Assembly: GCA_037954665.1 (NCBI GenBank)
Contig: JBBMOL010000118.1
Coordinates: 2,232,001-2,296,000 of the forward strand
Reading direction: 5' to 3'
Origin: Laguncularia racemosa
Lineage: Eukaryota; Streptophyta; Magnoliopsida; Myrtales; Combretaceae
Length of the DNA: 64,000 nucleotides
The position numbers and the translations under genes are program-made. A model generated the notes under the pieces. That model saw only the letters and a list, made by a program, of their open reading frames with translations, was not told the origin of the DNA and ran no database searches. Each line of letters starts with the position of its first letter. Positions within the stretch are counted from its first letter, which is position 1. Positions 1-12,900 of this stretch are shown here, piece after piece.

Positions 1-129
1 AATAAGTAAACAGTAAATTGTATAGAGAATTTTATGACATTTCAACAATATCATCCTCATAGTTGGCATGATTAATAGAAAATTCTAATTTTCATGGTCA
101 TGTTGTCATATTCTCTTATGTCCCATAAA

Positions 130-2035
130 GTATTTCAATTTATCAATTGTCATGGAACCTAAATCAGTCATCATACTACCCACGCTTCTACTTCGACACT
201 TACTTCTATCAAATTGAATGGTAATAATTATTTTCAAAGGGCACATATGATTCAAGTATCTTTTTATGGTCAAAGACATTTTGAGATGTTAGCATAGCCA
301 CCTCCTAAGGAAAATGATTGTAAATATGCAGAGTAGGATCAAATTGATCAATAATACCTTCATTTCTTTGGAATTCGATAAAGCCTCAAATATTTAATTT
401 AAGCAATAGTTTTGGTACTTGTAAAGAAATTTGAGATTGTCAGTTCCTTTTTTCCTCCAACAATACATGCATGTATAATGCTTTGGCTAATTTCTTTCAA
501 CCATAACAAGGGGATAAGGATTTTATTGAATAATATGGTGAGGTTAAAAAATGCCTCAAGGAGATGAAAGATTTGATGCCTCTTAATATAGATTTGAGAG
601 AGATGTAGAAATAGCTTGAGCAACTTGTAGTTGTTAAAATTCTCCATGGTCTTAAACTGGAGATAGAATTAATGAAATCTTAAGTTCTTAGATCATCAAA
701 TCTTTTTTCTTTAGCTAATGTTTATTCTTGCACCAGTCGAGTTTTTACATAACCTATACCATCTATTACCTCCCTCTATTACCATTTAGCTTTTGTTAGT
801 CAAACACTTAATGGTGGGTATAGAGGATCTTCTAGTTAAGGGGAAGGGCATACGGGTCATGGAGGGTGAGATTGTGGATTACGTCCTTATTGTGTCCACT
901 GTTGTTGCTTAGGTCATACTTGTGAGACTTATAGGGTTTTATATAGATATTCCCCTAGGGGTCTTGTTATTTAGTCTAATGCTTCTACACTTGCCTATGT
1001 TACCTTAGATTCAAAGCAAGCCATGCCTAGGCTATATATGCACAATGAAGAAACCTAGTCATCCACTGTTACTTTATTATGAGAAGAATATGCTAGATTC
1101 ATGCAATTTTAAAATGTCTCGTAGCTGTCAATTTCTTCTTCATCGTTAATACTATTAGGTAATACCATTATCTATCTTACTTAAGCTTCTTTACTATCTT
1201 GGATTGTTGATTCCAATGCCACATATCATATGTTAGGTACACTTAATTACTTTTCACACATTACTTACTCTTCTAAATTTCCAAATGTCACTCTTGCTAA
1301 TAAGTCCACTTCACCTGTTAGTGGGATCAATATTGCCTCACCTGTTCCACTATTTCCCTTGAAATGGATTTTATATATACCTTAGTTACCTTTTAACTTG
1401 CTATCTATCAATAAACTCACCACTTCTTTTAATTGTTCCATTACATTTTTTCTTCTTTTATGATACAGGATTTGAGAATAAGGAAGATAATTGGTGAAGG
1501 GCATGAGTCTTGTGGGCTATACTATATAGATTTAGCACCCACAACTACTACTTGCTTGGCTACTATATCAGATCCTATGGAGATGCATTGTCGATTGGGT
1601 CATCTATCCTTAAAGATTCTTCATCTTATGTGTTTTAATCTATAGTATTACCCTAGTCTTTAGTGTCCATTATGGATCAGTAAACTAAGTCATGTTTCAT
1701 TTAGTCTAAAAGTCAATAAGTGAGCTATTGCTCCATTAGGTTTAGTTCATTCTGATGTCCGGGGACTTGCTTGTGTTACTTCTCTTTATGGTTTTAAATA
1801 CTTTCTTACATTTATTGATGATTACTCAAGAATGGCGTGGTTACATTCAATGAAAAATCGCTCCAAGTTGTTTGATTTATTTTGTGCATTTCATTCTAAA
1901 ATTCAAAATCAATTTAATACCTTTATTTATATATTTTGCATAGACAATGCTAAAGAATACATGTCTAATTCCTTTTAGTCATATATGCAAAAGCACATTA
2001 TTTAACAAACATCATGTGGTGCATGTGTGTGGAAG
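130..2035 (+). pseudogene. Ty1/copia gag-protease-integrase relic
   Basis: Translation in shifting plus-strand frames recovers Copia polyprotein segments in order. A gag N-terminal LNGNNYF motif lies near 215. A protease-like WIVDSNATYH lies near 1200, where the usual D-S-G-A catalytic signature has become DSNA. A GAG-pre-integrase MHCRLGHLS lies near 1585, and integrase HSDVRG and FIDDYSRMAWL segments lie near 1750-1850. Homology stops near 2035 inside the integrase, so RT and RNase H are missing. Many stops and frame changes rule out function. No LTR was found on either side, and the left part may continue outside the window. The lineage within Copia is not resolved. Confidence 0.75.
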
Positions 2036-3300
2036 CAATTTCAAGCATCATTTCTATATAAAAACCCATTTACAAAGCATATAAAAATCAAATTGGATGT
2101 GCAAATAGATTTTTGTTTAAGTTAGTCATGCCATACTCTACATTCACCCCCAAGACAATCATACCATAATAACCTTTTTTTTTTTTCAATTTAAGTTAGT
2201 TATGATTCACTTAAACTAACTTGCCACACATTTAGTCTAGAATTAGAAAGCTATTATTGCAAGTATTTTTACGATTTTTAATGTAATTTTCATTATAAAT
2301 ATTTAGCAACGACTAGGTTCTATTTGAATAGAGACTTAATAGTTATGATATTTTTATTCTATTTTTTTTTTTAAATCAATAACTAGGTTCTATTTGAATA
2401 AGAAACACACTTAGTGGACTAGTTAGGTCACAAGTTTAGTTTTTCAAATGCAACTAGTAAACATTTGTGTCACTGAATGAGGTTAAATATAAACTTATGT
2501 AGATCTTAATAGGAAACATGATTTGTTAATGTGAATTGTGAACACTAAATGTAGATGCTTCCTTGGGATGGCCAAGCTCTCTTTTAAGATAGTTCACATT
2601 AAATATTCATTCGAGCCATATAAAATTTAAACATTGTATGATTTTAGTTTCACCAAGATAGTGCCTATAAGAAATTGGAATACAACCCATTATCCACATA
2701 TAAAGCTTATCATTTGGCTTAAGGACGGGCTTTGAGGGGGGGCCAATAGGAGCCCTAGTTCCCCAACTGAGAAAATTACCTCCAAAACTTTCAATCATTA
2801 TTTATATTTAGTCATATAAAAGTCCATATTGAATGGCTAAAAGAAAAATAAAGGCATGTATGTAAAAGCCTAGGATGCTTATAGTTTGTAATTAATGTCT
2901 AAATTACGCACTTGCACATGATTAAGTTGTTAGTAATGATAACATCTAATTTTTCTTTTTCTAAATTTATCATGTTGAATCATCTGTTTCTTTTAATCTT
3001 GGCAACATTCAATTGGGCCTTTTGTTAAGATTTTAAACTTTAAGATACTTTAGTTGTTGTATGTAAATTAGCAAATTGGTTGATGTATTCCAATTTTTGA
3101 AAACTATTTTTCTATTTTATTAATAAAAACAAATATTTTTGCATATTTAAATGTAATTTTGAAATTATAAATTATTTTAAAGCACCAAGATCTACCTAAT
3201 TTGTTGGGAAAAAAAATTATTAATTTTCTCATTTTTTATTGACAACAATCAATTATTGTTTCTATGTAACTTTCATAAGTTAGGCTATTAAATATTGAAT
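2036..3300. other. AT-rich intergenic stretch, no gene seen
   Basis: Both strands hold only short reading frames without recognisable domains. The stretch has T- and A-rich runs and the heptanucleotide repeat aactaggttctatttgaata near 2300 and 2380, a short direct duplication. Nothing else can be supported. Confidence 0.5.
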
Positions 3301-3304
3301 CATA

Positions 3305-4380
3305 AAGTTTTTAATATTAGAACATCGGATTTTACCATTGTTATCACATGGATGTAGACATTGCCATTGCTCTTATGTGTGTTTAGGTTAGGAATGTTTA
3401 TTATATATAGCATATTGTGTCTTCTTTTGCTTGCAACTTTTTTTTTTATTGTATAATTTGTTTTTGTGGCATATATATATATATGCATGTGTGCGTAGTG
3501 TGGTGTCTTTTTTTTTTTTATTGAAACCTTTTTTTGTGTGATTGTTTTCTCATATTATTCACATATTAACTATTAGAAACACTATAAATAACAAATGCTT
3601 TTTGATTTATATAATCAAATAACATATAGGAGAAAAATTGATATGGATTCCATCATAATGAATTTTATGATAGGAATAAGGGATAAGTTAGACTTTGATA
3701 ACCTTGATTACTTATTTCCTTTTGATGTACCTTTTTGTTTATACAACAATAATAATTATTCTAACAATATTTATGACGGAATCAATCATTAATTCTATTA
3801 CATATTGAATTATAAAAGCATTCTTTTTAAGATGAGCAGACAAAATCAAATATCATAAGGCTTTTAACATTAGGACATCAGATTTTACCATCATCATCAC
3901 ATGAATGTAGACATTGCAATTGCTCTCACTTGCAACTGGGTTAAGAATGTTTGTTATATAGCATATTATGTCTTATTTTGCTTGCAACTTTTCTTTCCCA
4001 TTTTATAATTAATTTTCATGGCATATATATGTGTTGTGTTTTTTTGGTCCTTTCTTTCTTTCTTTTCTTTGCTTTTTGGTGAAAGATTTTTTTTTTTAAA
4101 TTTAGTTTTTCATGATTGTGTTTTTGTGTTATTTACATACTAACTATTAGAATTTAGAAACACTATAAATGATAAATACTTTTTAATTTATATTAATAAA
4201 GAAAAAAAAATGATGTGGATTCCATCATAGATGAATTTTATGACACGAATGAGCAATGGATCAGACATTGATGATTTTTTTTTCCTTTTGAATTTGATAT
4301 TTTATGGTTATACTTTTTCCTTTATACATCAATACTATGAATTCAGTGATTTAAACGGTATTTATGATGATCATCTCTAA
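3305..4380. repeat. Diverged ~0.55 kb direct duplication
   Basis: Two copies lie head to tail, about 3305-3790 and 3855-4380. Shared landmarks in the same order are: a segment reading attrgacatcrgattttacc; a tract on a 12-base 'tgtagacattgc' core; 'gcatattrtgtct' followed by 'ttgcttgcaactttt'; 'aaacactataaat'; and 'ggattccatcata' followed by 'gaattttatga'. Several indels separate the copies, so the duplication is old. In each copy the last part could be read as a peptide starting MDSII, but stops follow quickly in the second copy, so coding status is unproven. Confidence 0.65.
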
Positions 4381-4389
4381 TTTTTAATC

Positions 4390-5745
4390 TTGCATCCATC
4401 CCTATTTGGGTTAGGTCCTAACACCAATTTAGCATCATTAACTAGGGCTTTTTGTATCAAGAACCATGACTAGAGTAAAAATCCTTTGGTCCAAGTTGTT
4501 GGGAAAAGGAAAATAATATTCCTTTTTTTTTTAGGAAAAAAATTATAAAATATATCACATATGAAAATAGTCCCAACACTATACCATTTAAAATCAAATG
4601 TTTAAAATCCGATTTTAAATTGTATTAACATTAGAACTTAAACATCTGATTTAATTGTATTTAATGAAATCAAATGTTAAATGTGAACATTAACATCAAG
4701 TTTCCAACACTTGATTTTTTTTTTTTTTGTATTTTAAAATTGGATTTTCCAAATCAAATTTTAAGTAATATATTTTAAAAATTATTTTCCATAATGGTAT
4801 AATTATTTTTTCCTTTTTTTCCCAAGTTGTTTTCCTTCCTTTACCTTTAGCTTCTGCTTCCTACTATTTTGTACCTATTATATACAAATTCTAACGGAGA
4901 AATGTAAAAGCAACTCATCATCAAATGCTATGATCCTTACCCATGTAGGGGTATCTCCTGAAAATGGATTGCTCAACAATGCCAAAATGGTGAAACCCCA
5001 CACCCAGCAATAAGAAAGTGCATGTGTGGCCTAGGTTCATGGAGGAAACGTGGTTCAAACCCCATTATCACTTTATCTTTTAACATTGCTTTCTCATCCT
5101 CATGCTTGTGACTGAATCTGTACAAGAGACTGATGTGTAACTAAAGACAAAACATCATCTAGTAGAGAGAGGAATCTCACAACATTAATTTGTGCTTTTT
5201 GTTCTTTTCCTTGGGATGTGTTTTTTTTTTCCTAGTGCCTTAATTTTCTTTAGTCCCTCTTTGTTGTTATCGACGTTTTCTTGTCCTTTTTCTGTATTGG
5301 ATATCCTAATGCCAAGTATTTCCTTCTAGTTCATCCAAGTGTGACTTTATCGAAGAAAAATTAACATCAAACTCTGCAGATTGGCCATGCAAGATTTCAG
5401 ACATAACCCTCCTAATTATATCTTACGGGATAATAATTGAATATGCAAGACTTCATGGACAAAAATTCATTGTTTGCTATCTTTTATCTCAAGGGTTTGA
5501 ATGAGGTAGTTAGTTACGGTTTGATACTGTGATAAATAAATAATACAAATTGTAGAAGATTTTTGGACTTAACGTTAGGAGTACGAATCAGACTTCAGCA
5601 ATCGTGAAACAAGTTAAAAGATAGGTTCCAAGCATTTGGAACATGGTCTATTGGAACCTTATTACAAGATGCAAACCAACTTTTATTGATAGAGATTAGA
5701 GGCTATTTGTATTGTTAGATCGAGAAAATACGAGTTGTTTTTGTG
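4390..5745. other. AT-rich intergenic stretch, no gene seen
   Basis: No open frame of note on either strand. The part near 4570-4790 is a cluster of short AT-rich inverted and direct repeats built on 'aaatcaaatgtt' and 'atccgatttt', which could be a decayed miniature element, but no terminal repeats or target duplication were found. The DNA just left of the Copia insertion (5570-5745) is unremarkable. Confidence 0.4.
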
Positions 5746-5750
5746 ATTAC

Positions 5751-6301
5751 TGTTAAGAACAGAACAATAGGAACATGGTTTGAGAAATCTTTTCCCTTTC
5801 TTTTTTTCCTTGATTCTTTCTTCCATATGTTGAATGAATATATATATGCACGAGAATGTTATCTATTCCTTCCTAAATTTACTCCTACACATTAGCTAAG
5901 TCAATAACAAGAATATCTCCAAATATCTATCTACCTAAATTACAAAGATTATAGATATCACAATCGTGGAGAGCCGTCAGGAGATATACGACCGTGTACA
6001 CGACCGTGTACTTTGGCCATGTACTTTATGTACGTTTATGTGCATATTCTGGCAGAGGATACACGACCGTGTACTTTGGCTGTGTACTTTTTGTTCGTTT
6101 CTGTGCACATATACACGACCGTGTACTTTGGTCGTGTACTTTCTGTACGTTTCTGTGCACATATACACGACCGTATACTTTGGCCGTGTACTTTCTGTAC
6201 GTTTCTGTGCACATATACACGACCGTGTACTTTGGTCGTGTACTGTTTTGTGCACTTTCCAACCACATACACAATTGATATCAATAACATCATTCTCAAT
6301 A
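5751..6301 (-). repeat. Copia 3' LTR (551 bp)
   Basis: Left-hand copy; 3' LTR in coding orientation. It starts in plus-strand reading with tgttaagaacagaac, shared with 10613, and ends with cattctcaata before the polypurine tract. It is 78 bp longer than the other LTR, mainly because it has more tandem repeat sequence. A TATATATAT tract at about 5838-5849 is a candidate promoter on the minus strand. Confidence 0.93.
5998..6260. repeat. 52-bp tandem repeat with hairpins inside the Copia LTR
   Basis: Units begin at 5998 (63 bp, variant), 6061, 6113, 6165 and 6217 (partial). In the unit at 6113 the arms ACACGACC and GGTCGTGT form a perfect 8-bp inverted repeat around a 9-nt loop. A second overlapping inverted repeat is TACAC/GTGTA. 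The repeat stays open in several frames on both strands and gives spurious Cys/Tyr/Arg-rich frames, none with domain support. It sits at the U3 end of the LTR, a position where tandem repeats often act as enhancers; that role is inferred. Confidence 0.88.
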
Positions 6302-6310
6302 CCCTCCCTC
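6302..6310 (-). other. Copia polypurine tract
   Basis: On the minus strand the sequence GAGGGAGGG directly precedes the LTR start TATTGAG. This is the expected position of the plus-strand DNA primer and fixes the element's orientation. Confidence 0.8.
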
Positions 6311-9300
6311 AAGGTGGAGCGTGAGGATTACGAATGCCTATCTTGCGAAGAAGAAACTGAAATTGCTCTTGTCTTAATGCCTTTGTCAGAATGTCTGCTA
6401 ACTGCTCATTGCTGCGAACATAAATGGTTTTGATTAGTCCAGCTTGTAGTTCATCACGTATGAAATGACAATCAACTTCAATATGTTTTGTGCGTTTGTG
6501 AAAAACAGGATTGCAGCAATATGCATTGCAGCTTGACTATAACAAAACACGGTAGCAGATTGACCATGATGCACGCCTAAGCACAACAATAATCCTTTAA
6601 GCCATTTTAATTCACAAACCGTGGCTGCCAAAGATCGATATTCTACTTCCGCTGAAGACCGAGAAATAGTATGTTGTTTCTTGGTCTTCCATAAAATTGG
6701 AGAGTTTCCAAGGAAAACAAAATACCCTGTAAGTGATCTTCGAGTCAATGGACAACCTCCCAAATCCGAATCACAATAGGCTGTCAACTCAAGATTGCTC
6801 TCAGCTTTCAGAAGAATACCTTGTCCAGGACTACCTTTCAAATATCGAACTATACGCAACGCTGCATCCCAGTGTTCTTTTCTTGGTTGTTGCATAAATT
6901 GAGCTAAAATATGAACACCATACGACAACTCAGGTCTAGTGATAGTTAAGTAAATCAAGCGTCTTACCAGCCTTCGATATTGTTCAGGATCACACACCAA
7001 TTCACCATTGGCAAGTGCTAGGTGGTGATTTTGCTCCATCGGAGATTGTGAGGGCTTAGCACCTAGCAACCTAGCTTCATTAATGATGTTTAAGGCATAT
7101 TTTCGTTGACACAAAAACATGCCTTTGTCATTTCTAGCCACTTCAATACCCAAAAAATACTTCAAAGCACCTAAATCCTTCATATGAAAACACGATTCAA
7201 ATATGCTTTTAACTCATCTATCAAGTGTGATTCACTTCCAGCAATAATGATATCATCCACGTACACCAAGACAGCCAAGTGCACTTTATCTTGCATCAAA
7301 GTAAACAAAGAATAATCTGAACGAAATTGACAAAAACCATACCGTTTTAGTGCTTCAGCCAATTTTGCAAACTAACATCGCGGTGCTTGTCGTAAACCAT
7401 AAAGAGACTTCTTCAAATGACATACTTTTCGGGTTGACGAGTATGAAATCCAGGAGGCATTTTCATATAAACTTCTTCTTCCAAATCTCCATGAAGAAAG
7501 GCATTGTGGACATCCATTTGATGTAGTCCCCAACCTTTAGCCACTACGACAGAAAGAAATGTACGCACCGTAACCATTTTTGCTACTGGGGCAAAGGTTT
7601 CATTGTAATCTATCCCTTCAACTTGATTATTTCCGAGAATAACCAACGCGCTTTGTACCGCTCAATTATGCCATCAGAATTATACTTAATCTTGTATACC
7701 CACTTGCTACCGATTGCTTTCTTCCCTGGTGGTAAGTCAACTAATGTCTATGTTCTATTCTGCTAAGGGCATCAATTTCTTTTTGCATAGCTTCTCTCCA
7801 GCGTGCATCCTTCACTGCCTGATGGAAGAATTTTGGCTCCACACTGCCTGTTATGGCTGCTAAGAAACCTTGATGACGTGGTGAGAAATTTGTGTAATTT
7901 ATATATTGAGCTAAGTCATAGGGCATACCTGAGGATGATGTTGGTTTGGCTGAACCTGCAGAGGGGCTATTACTGTGAGCAGCATAAGTCACACAATCTT
8001 TCAACCGTGTAGAAACTTTCTTAGACCGAAGGCCACGACCAAGGACCGACGAACCTTGTTCTACACTCTCCAATCTGACCTCTGGTGATATATCACCCTC
8101 CCTGACTTCAGCACTAACATTTTGAGCATCATTCAACTGCTCAGGTGTTTCATTAGCAAGTTCTATGAGTTCCTTTTCTTCTGTCCCAATCAAATTAGTT
8201 TCTCCCTCGTCAACGCACTCATTTATTTGAGAGTACACTGCAGTATCCTTGTTCATTTGTACACACGCATCTACATATGGATACTCATTTTCATGAAAAA
8301 CTACATCCCGAGACACAAAATAGCGTTGTGTTTCCAAATCATACAATCTCCAACCTTTCTGTCCAAATGGATATCCCACAAAAATACATTTATGACTTCG
8401 ACTAGCGAACTTATCCTTTTCACGATTCAAACTCCTTGCATAGCACAAACACCCAAATGTACGAATGTAGTGATAATCAGGTCGTTTACCATACAAAATT
8501 TCATAAGGTGATTTTCCTCCTAACACCTCAGAAGGAGTGCGATTGATCAAATATCCAGCTGTCAACACACATTCCCCCAAAACTCAATTGGCAAATTAGC
8601 TTGAAATCGCAATGCTCGAGCTACGTTAAGTATATGTCGATGCTTTCTTTCTACTCGCCCATTCTATTGTGGTGTTCCAACACACGAAGTTTGATGTATT
8701 ATCCCATTGTTCAAAAAATAATCTTTCAAGCTAATGAACTCACTTCCATTATCGCTTCTCACTATCTTAACATTCTTATCAAACTGCCTACGAACCATAG
8801 CAACAAAATTTTGCAGGATGCATCCTACTTCAGTTTTAGCAATCAGCAAATATATCCACACACATCTAGAAAAATCATCAACAATTGTGAGGAAGTAACT
8901 TGCATTAGAGGAACTAGAGATTCTATAAGGTCCCCATAAATCACAATGAACAAGTTCAAACAATTCACTAGCTCTACTATCACTAGAATAAAACATACTT
9001 CTGGTTTGCTTTGCTTTGAAACAAGCATCACAAGTCTTATTTGTATCTAACTGAGTCTTATTTTCAGTAATTAAGCCTACAATCTTTGGTGATGGATGCC
9101 CCATTCTTCTATGCCAAAGTTCATCAGAAGTCAGCGTTCGAGACTGAAGTGCACGAACTGGTGTCTCCTTCTTGAAAAAATATAGCCCCTTGCAACGTTC
9201 ACCCGCTCCAATCACCATCCTCGAAGTGCGGTCCTGTATCAAACAAAGCTTATCAGTGAACAATACATTACATTCCGATTCGTCAACTAATTGTGACACA

Positions 9301-10587
9301 GAAATCAAATTGCAATGCAACATCAGAGCATGAAAAACATTATCTAGTTGAATGTTCTTCCCTAAGCAAACAGACCCTTCCTGCAGCGCCAGCACTTGTT
9401 CTCCATTAGGTAAGCCAATTGGACAGCCTAATATGTTTCTTAAGCTAGATAAATATTCTGAATTCCCTGTCATATGTTGCGTAGCTCCAGAATCAATTAT
9501 CCAAACAGTATTTTCCTTACCAGTCATCTTCTCACTATTACTCCCTGATTTGTAGGTGTTCAGCATGCTCATAACTGCTGCCCATTGTTCATTCGTTCAA
9601 CGTGCCAGGAGTTGCAACTTCCTTTGTTTTTGTGTTTGGCTCCTCAATCACTTGAGCAACATTAACTCGAGCACCGCTCCGTCCTCTTCCTGTCATCTTG
9701 CCTCGACCTCTTCCTCCCAACTGTCTTCCTCGACCTTTACCAACTGCTTTAGGCCGATCACCCCACCAAGCGGGATAACCTATAAGCTAAAAGCATCCCG
9801 CAGAGTCATGTCCTTCTCTATTGCAATGTGTGCAGACAACGCTTTTGTCCTTGGTTCCTTCATTGGTTTGGACCATAAAACTGGCAGCCTCATTCTTAAT
9901 CTCCTTTTCCTTGGAGATATTTCGAACCCTTTCCTCTTGGCACATTAACGAATATGCCTTACTTACACCGGGCAACGGTGTCGCGCTCAGGATATTTATC
10001 CTCACTGTGCTGTAGACATTGTCTAACCCCATCAGAAATTGATGAAGTTTTTCTTCTTCTCGTTTCTTAGTTATTTCAGTTCCAATATTGCACTTGCAAC
10101 CTCCACATTTGCACGTAGATATCACATCGTAATTTGCCAGTTCTTCCCACAATTGTTTCAATTTGGCATAATAACTCATGAGTGACATTCCTTGCTGTCT
10201 GCAATTTGCAAGTTCCGTCTTCAACTGCTGCACTCGTGCACCATCTGTCACAGAGAAACAATCTTTGATGTCTTCCCACAAGTCCTTTGCAATTTCCATG
10301 TGCGTCAATGTGGATCGCACCGTTGGCTCGATTGTATTCATTATCCATGATACAAGCATGGAATTCACAGTTCACCAATCTTCCAACTCATTCGAGTTTT
10401 TGTCAGGCTGAGTCACAGTTCCATCGAGAAAACCAAATTTCTTCTTGGCTCTCAAAGCAGTCCGAATAGCTCTAGACCATTCATCATAATTGTTTTCTTT
10501 CAATTGCACCTGGGTTATTATATTTCCAGGATTGTCATTCGCATACAATGTGTATGGTGACAACGATTTCTTTTCTTCTCCTGCCAT
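6309..10587 (-). pseudogene. Copia gag-pol polyprotein gene, inactivated
   Basis: Originally one long frame. ATG is at 10587-10585 (MAGEEKK). Gag continues to a CCHC knuckle (CTHCNREGHDSAGC) near 9800. Protease has IIDSGATQHMTG near 9490. Integrase shows the HHCC motif (LWHRRMGH then CDACFKAKQ) and the DDE-type segments HCDLWGPY and VRSDNGSEF. RT has the catalytic LVYVDDIIIAG near 7260, and RNase H has AYCDSDLGG and SRSSAEVEYR. The frame runs out through the RNase H end to a stop at 6309-6311 that overlaps the polypurine tract. Lesions include TGA at 10372, TAG at 9787, a 1-base insertion near 9596, TAG at 8664, a 1-base loss near 8576, and further shifts near 7741, 7400 and 6500. Catalytic residues are otherwise kept, in line with recent inactivation. 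Confidence 0.93.
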
Positions 10588-10600
10588 TATTGTGTTCAAG

Positions 10601-10612
10601 GCTCTGATACCA
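10601..10612 (-). other. Copia primer-binding site (initiator tRNA-Met)
   Basis: Minus-strand TGGTATCAGAGC follows the 5' LTR end with no gap. It is complementary to the 3' end of plant initiator tRNA-Met, the standard primer of plant Copia elements. Confidence 0.93.
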
Positions 10613-11085
10613 TGTTAAGAACAGAACAATAGGAACATGGTTTGAGGAAATCTTTTCCCTTTCTTATTTTCCTTGATTCTTTCTTCCATATGTTGAATGA
10701 ATATATATATACACGAGAATGCTATCTATTTCTTCCTAAATTTACTCCTACACATTAGCTAAGTCAATAACAAGAATATCTCCAAATATTTATCTACCTA
10801 AATTACAAAGATTACAGATATCACAATCGTGAAGAGCCGTCAGGAGATATACGACCGTGTACACGACCGTATACTTTGGCCGTGTACTTTCTATTCGTTT
10901 CTGTGCACATATACACGACCGTGTACTTTGCCTGTACTTCTGTACGTTTCTATGCACATATACACGACCGTGTACTTTCTGTATGTTTCTGTGCACATAT
11001 ACACGACCGTGTACTTTGGTCGTGTACTGTTCTGTGCACTTTCCAACCACATACACAATTGATATCAATAACATCATTCTCAATA
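10613..11085 (-). repeat. Copia 5' LTR (473 bp)
   Basis: Right-hand copy; 5' LTR in coding orientation. It shares tgttaagaacagaac and the cattctcaata end with the other LTR. Its tandem repeat block (about 10860-11030) is shorter, with one unit missing the 'ggtcgtgtact' half, and this accounts for the length difference. Confidence 0.93.
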
Positions 11086-11090
11086 ATTAC

Positions 11091-12900
11091 AACATAATAT
11101 ATATTATTCAGTAAGTAAATCACTTACTTTTTTTCTATTACGTATTTGATTTATCTAATTGTCCTTATTTTATTTTAAATGCTATCATATTTAATTAGTT
11201 GTTTTATTTCCTTAAACCTTAAATGCAAATATGTAAATTGAAAAGAAATTCGAAACACCTTAGCATTTGGAGTAATCAAAGTTATGATAAAGCGAATTTG
11301 AAATTCAAAGTTTGGGCTGGAAACCTAATTAGATCTACTATGGTTTTTCAATTTGCAATAAACACAAAGTGGTATAAAATAAGTTTGAATTTGATTCAAT
11401 TAAATTCATTTAATTTTTTGATTAAAAAAAACCTATTTAGAATGTTGTTTTTCTAGTTCAAGTTATAGTAAGACACAAATTCAATTTGAACCAATTTAAT
11501 TAACATTTAGGCTTAACAACAATTCACTTGAATTGGTTAGGCTTTTGTAACTGGTTTAAAGTTAAAGAGAAATTCCAACCTTCAAGGTAATTGGAACTAA
11601 TACTGAGTTGATTTTGAATAGTTTGAGCTGCGGGATTGGCTGAACTCAGCAAATTTTGAAGGATATAGGTTTTATGAGGATTATGGTAAGTTTGAATTTA
11701 ATTTTTTTGGAATTCTGTCATATCAACTCTTCCGGTCCACCCGATACTCTACATGTCTTACAAATGAAAAAAAAAAAAAACCGAAACTACATTTAATATA
11801 GCATTTAAAAATTGTTTATCCTTCGAATAGATGAATTAATACAAGTATTAATAGAATTATTAATATCACGTGTTAAAATTTCATTAGTATTTAGATGCCA
11901 TTAAGAGAGCGTATTAGTATTAATGATTTTTTTTTCTTTATAAGAGAATAAGATGATTACAAAAGCAAAAGTTTGAAAACAAAAAACGATACAGTAAAAA
12001 AAGAAATTAAGAAAATTCATTAAAAATTTAAATTAAATTAATAATATTTTTAGATTTTATCATCCAAACCATGTAAGAATAAATAGCATAATCCTTGTTA
12101 GACATATAATTCTTAATGAGTTTTCTTGACTTTTTTCTCACTATTATTATTATTATTATAATTTGAAAAATAGTAAAGTGCATCCTCATCTAGTATTGTT
12201 AAATGGTAATTTTTTTTCTTAATTACATTTGTATTTGATAGCAACATCAAATGTTAATATTAACTTCAAGATCATGGGAATAAATATGATTTCAAGTATG
12301 AACTTTATAAAAAAAATAATTCTTTACATACTTTATAAGAAATTATTAAATAATATTAATAAATGATAATATTATATTTTTTAATTAATAAATATTTTAA
12401 TAATAAAAAGGAGCCTAAGCCAAAAAATTAATAAGTCTAAATGGCTAAACCTAATGCCTCCTCTCTTACTTTACGTTTTCCATTTTTTTTCCTTTCTTCC
12501 CTATTTTTTTCTTCAACTTTGTATTTTTTATTCTTTCCTCTTATTATTTCTCATTTGTTAGGTAATAAGATCACATAAACTTAAAATAATAAAAGTAGGA
12601 ATAATTATATATATTTTTTTAATTTCACAAATTTTATTATAAGTTCTATACATTAATTTTTTAATATCATATAAACTTAAAATTTATTAAAAAAAAAAAA
12701 CAAACTTTACATATTTCATAAAATATCCCATTGATTTTATATGATATAGATTTACATGGTTCTAAAATATTATAGAATAATTTTATAATTTATATACACT
12801 CTATTATTTACCCAAATCGAATATGAAGGAGACAAGACTTAGCATATAATAGGTAAACCTAAATTTCCGGAAATTTGAGCACGACGTAAATAATAAAATC
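11091..12900. other. AT-rich intergenic stretch, no gene seen
   Basis: No domain-bearing frame on either strand. The stretch is extremely A+T rich, with A runs (11767-11780, 12689-12700) and several near-palindromic AT segments. It separates the Copia element from the aminotransferase promoter. Nothing more specific can be supported. Confidence 0.5.

Larger units (their letters stand above)
5751..11085 (-). mobile_element. Complete Ty1/copia LTR retrotransposon (TA...CA termini)
   Basis: An LTR pair (5751-6301 and 10613-11085) is flanked by the 5-bp target duplication ATTAC (5746-5750 and 11086-11090). The initiator-tRNA-Met primer site abuts the right-hand LTR and a polypurine tract abuts the left-hand one, so the element is transcribed leftward. 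Between them lie gag, protease, integrase, RT and RNase H in Copia order. Read on the coding strand the LTR starts TATTGAG and ends CTTAACA, so termini are TA...CA instead of TG...CA. Outside the tandem repeats I count about seven or eight substitutions in roughly 245 aligned LTR positions, so the insertion is fairly recent. Stops and frameshifts make it non-autonomous. Confidence 0.93.

Noticed and set aside
4980..5070. tRNA-like segment (gtggttcaaacccc)
   Set aside because: The only box-A candidate is 17 bases from the box-B-like sequence, too close for a tRNA or SINE promoter.
5966..6433. Overlapping open frames on both strands rich in Cys, Tyr and Arg
   Set aside because: A by-product of the 52-bp tandem repeat in the LTR, whose unit lacks stops in several frames; no domain or start context.
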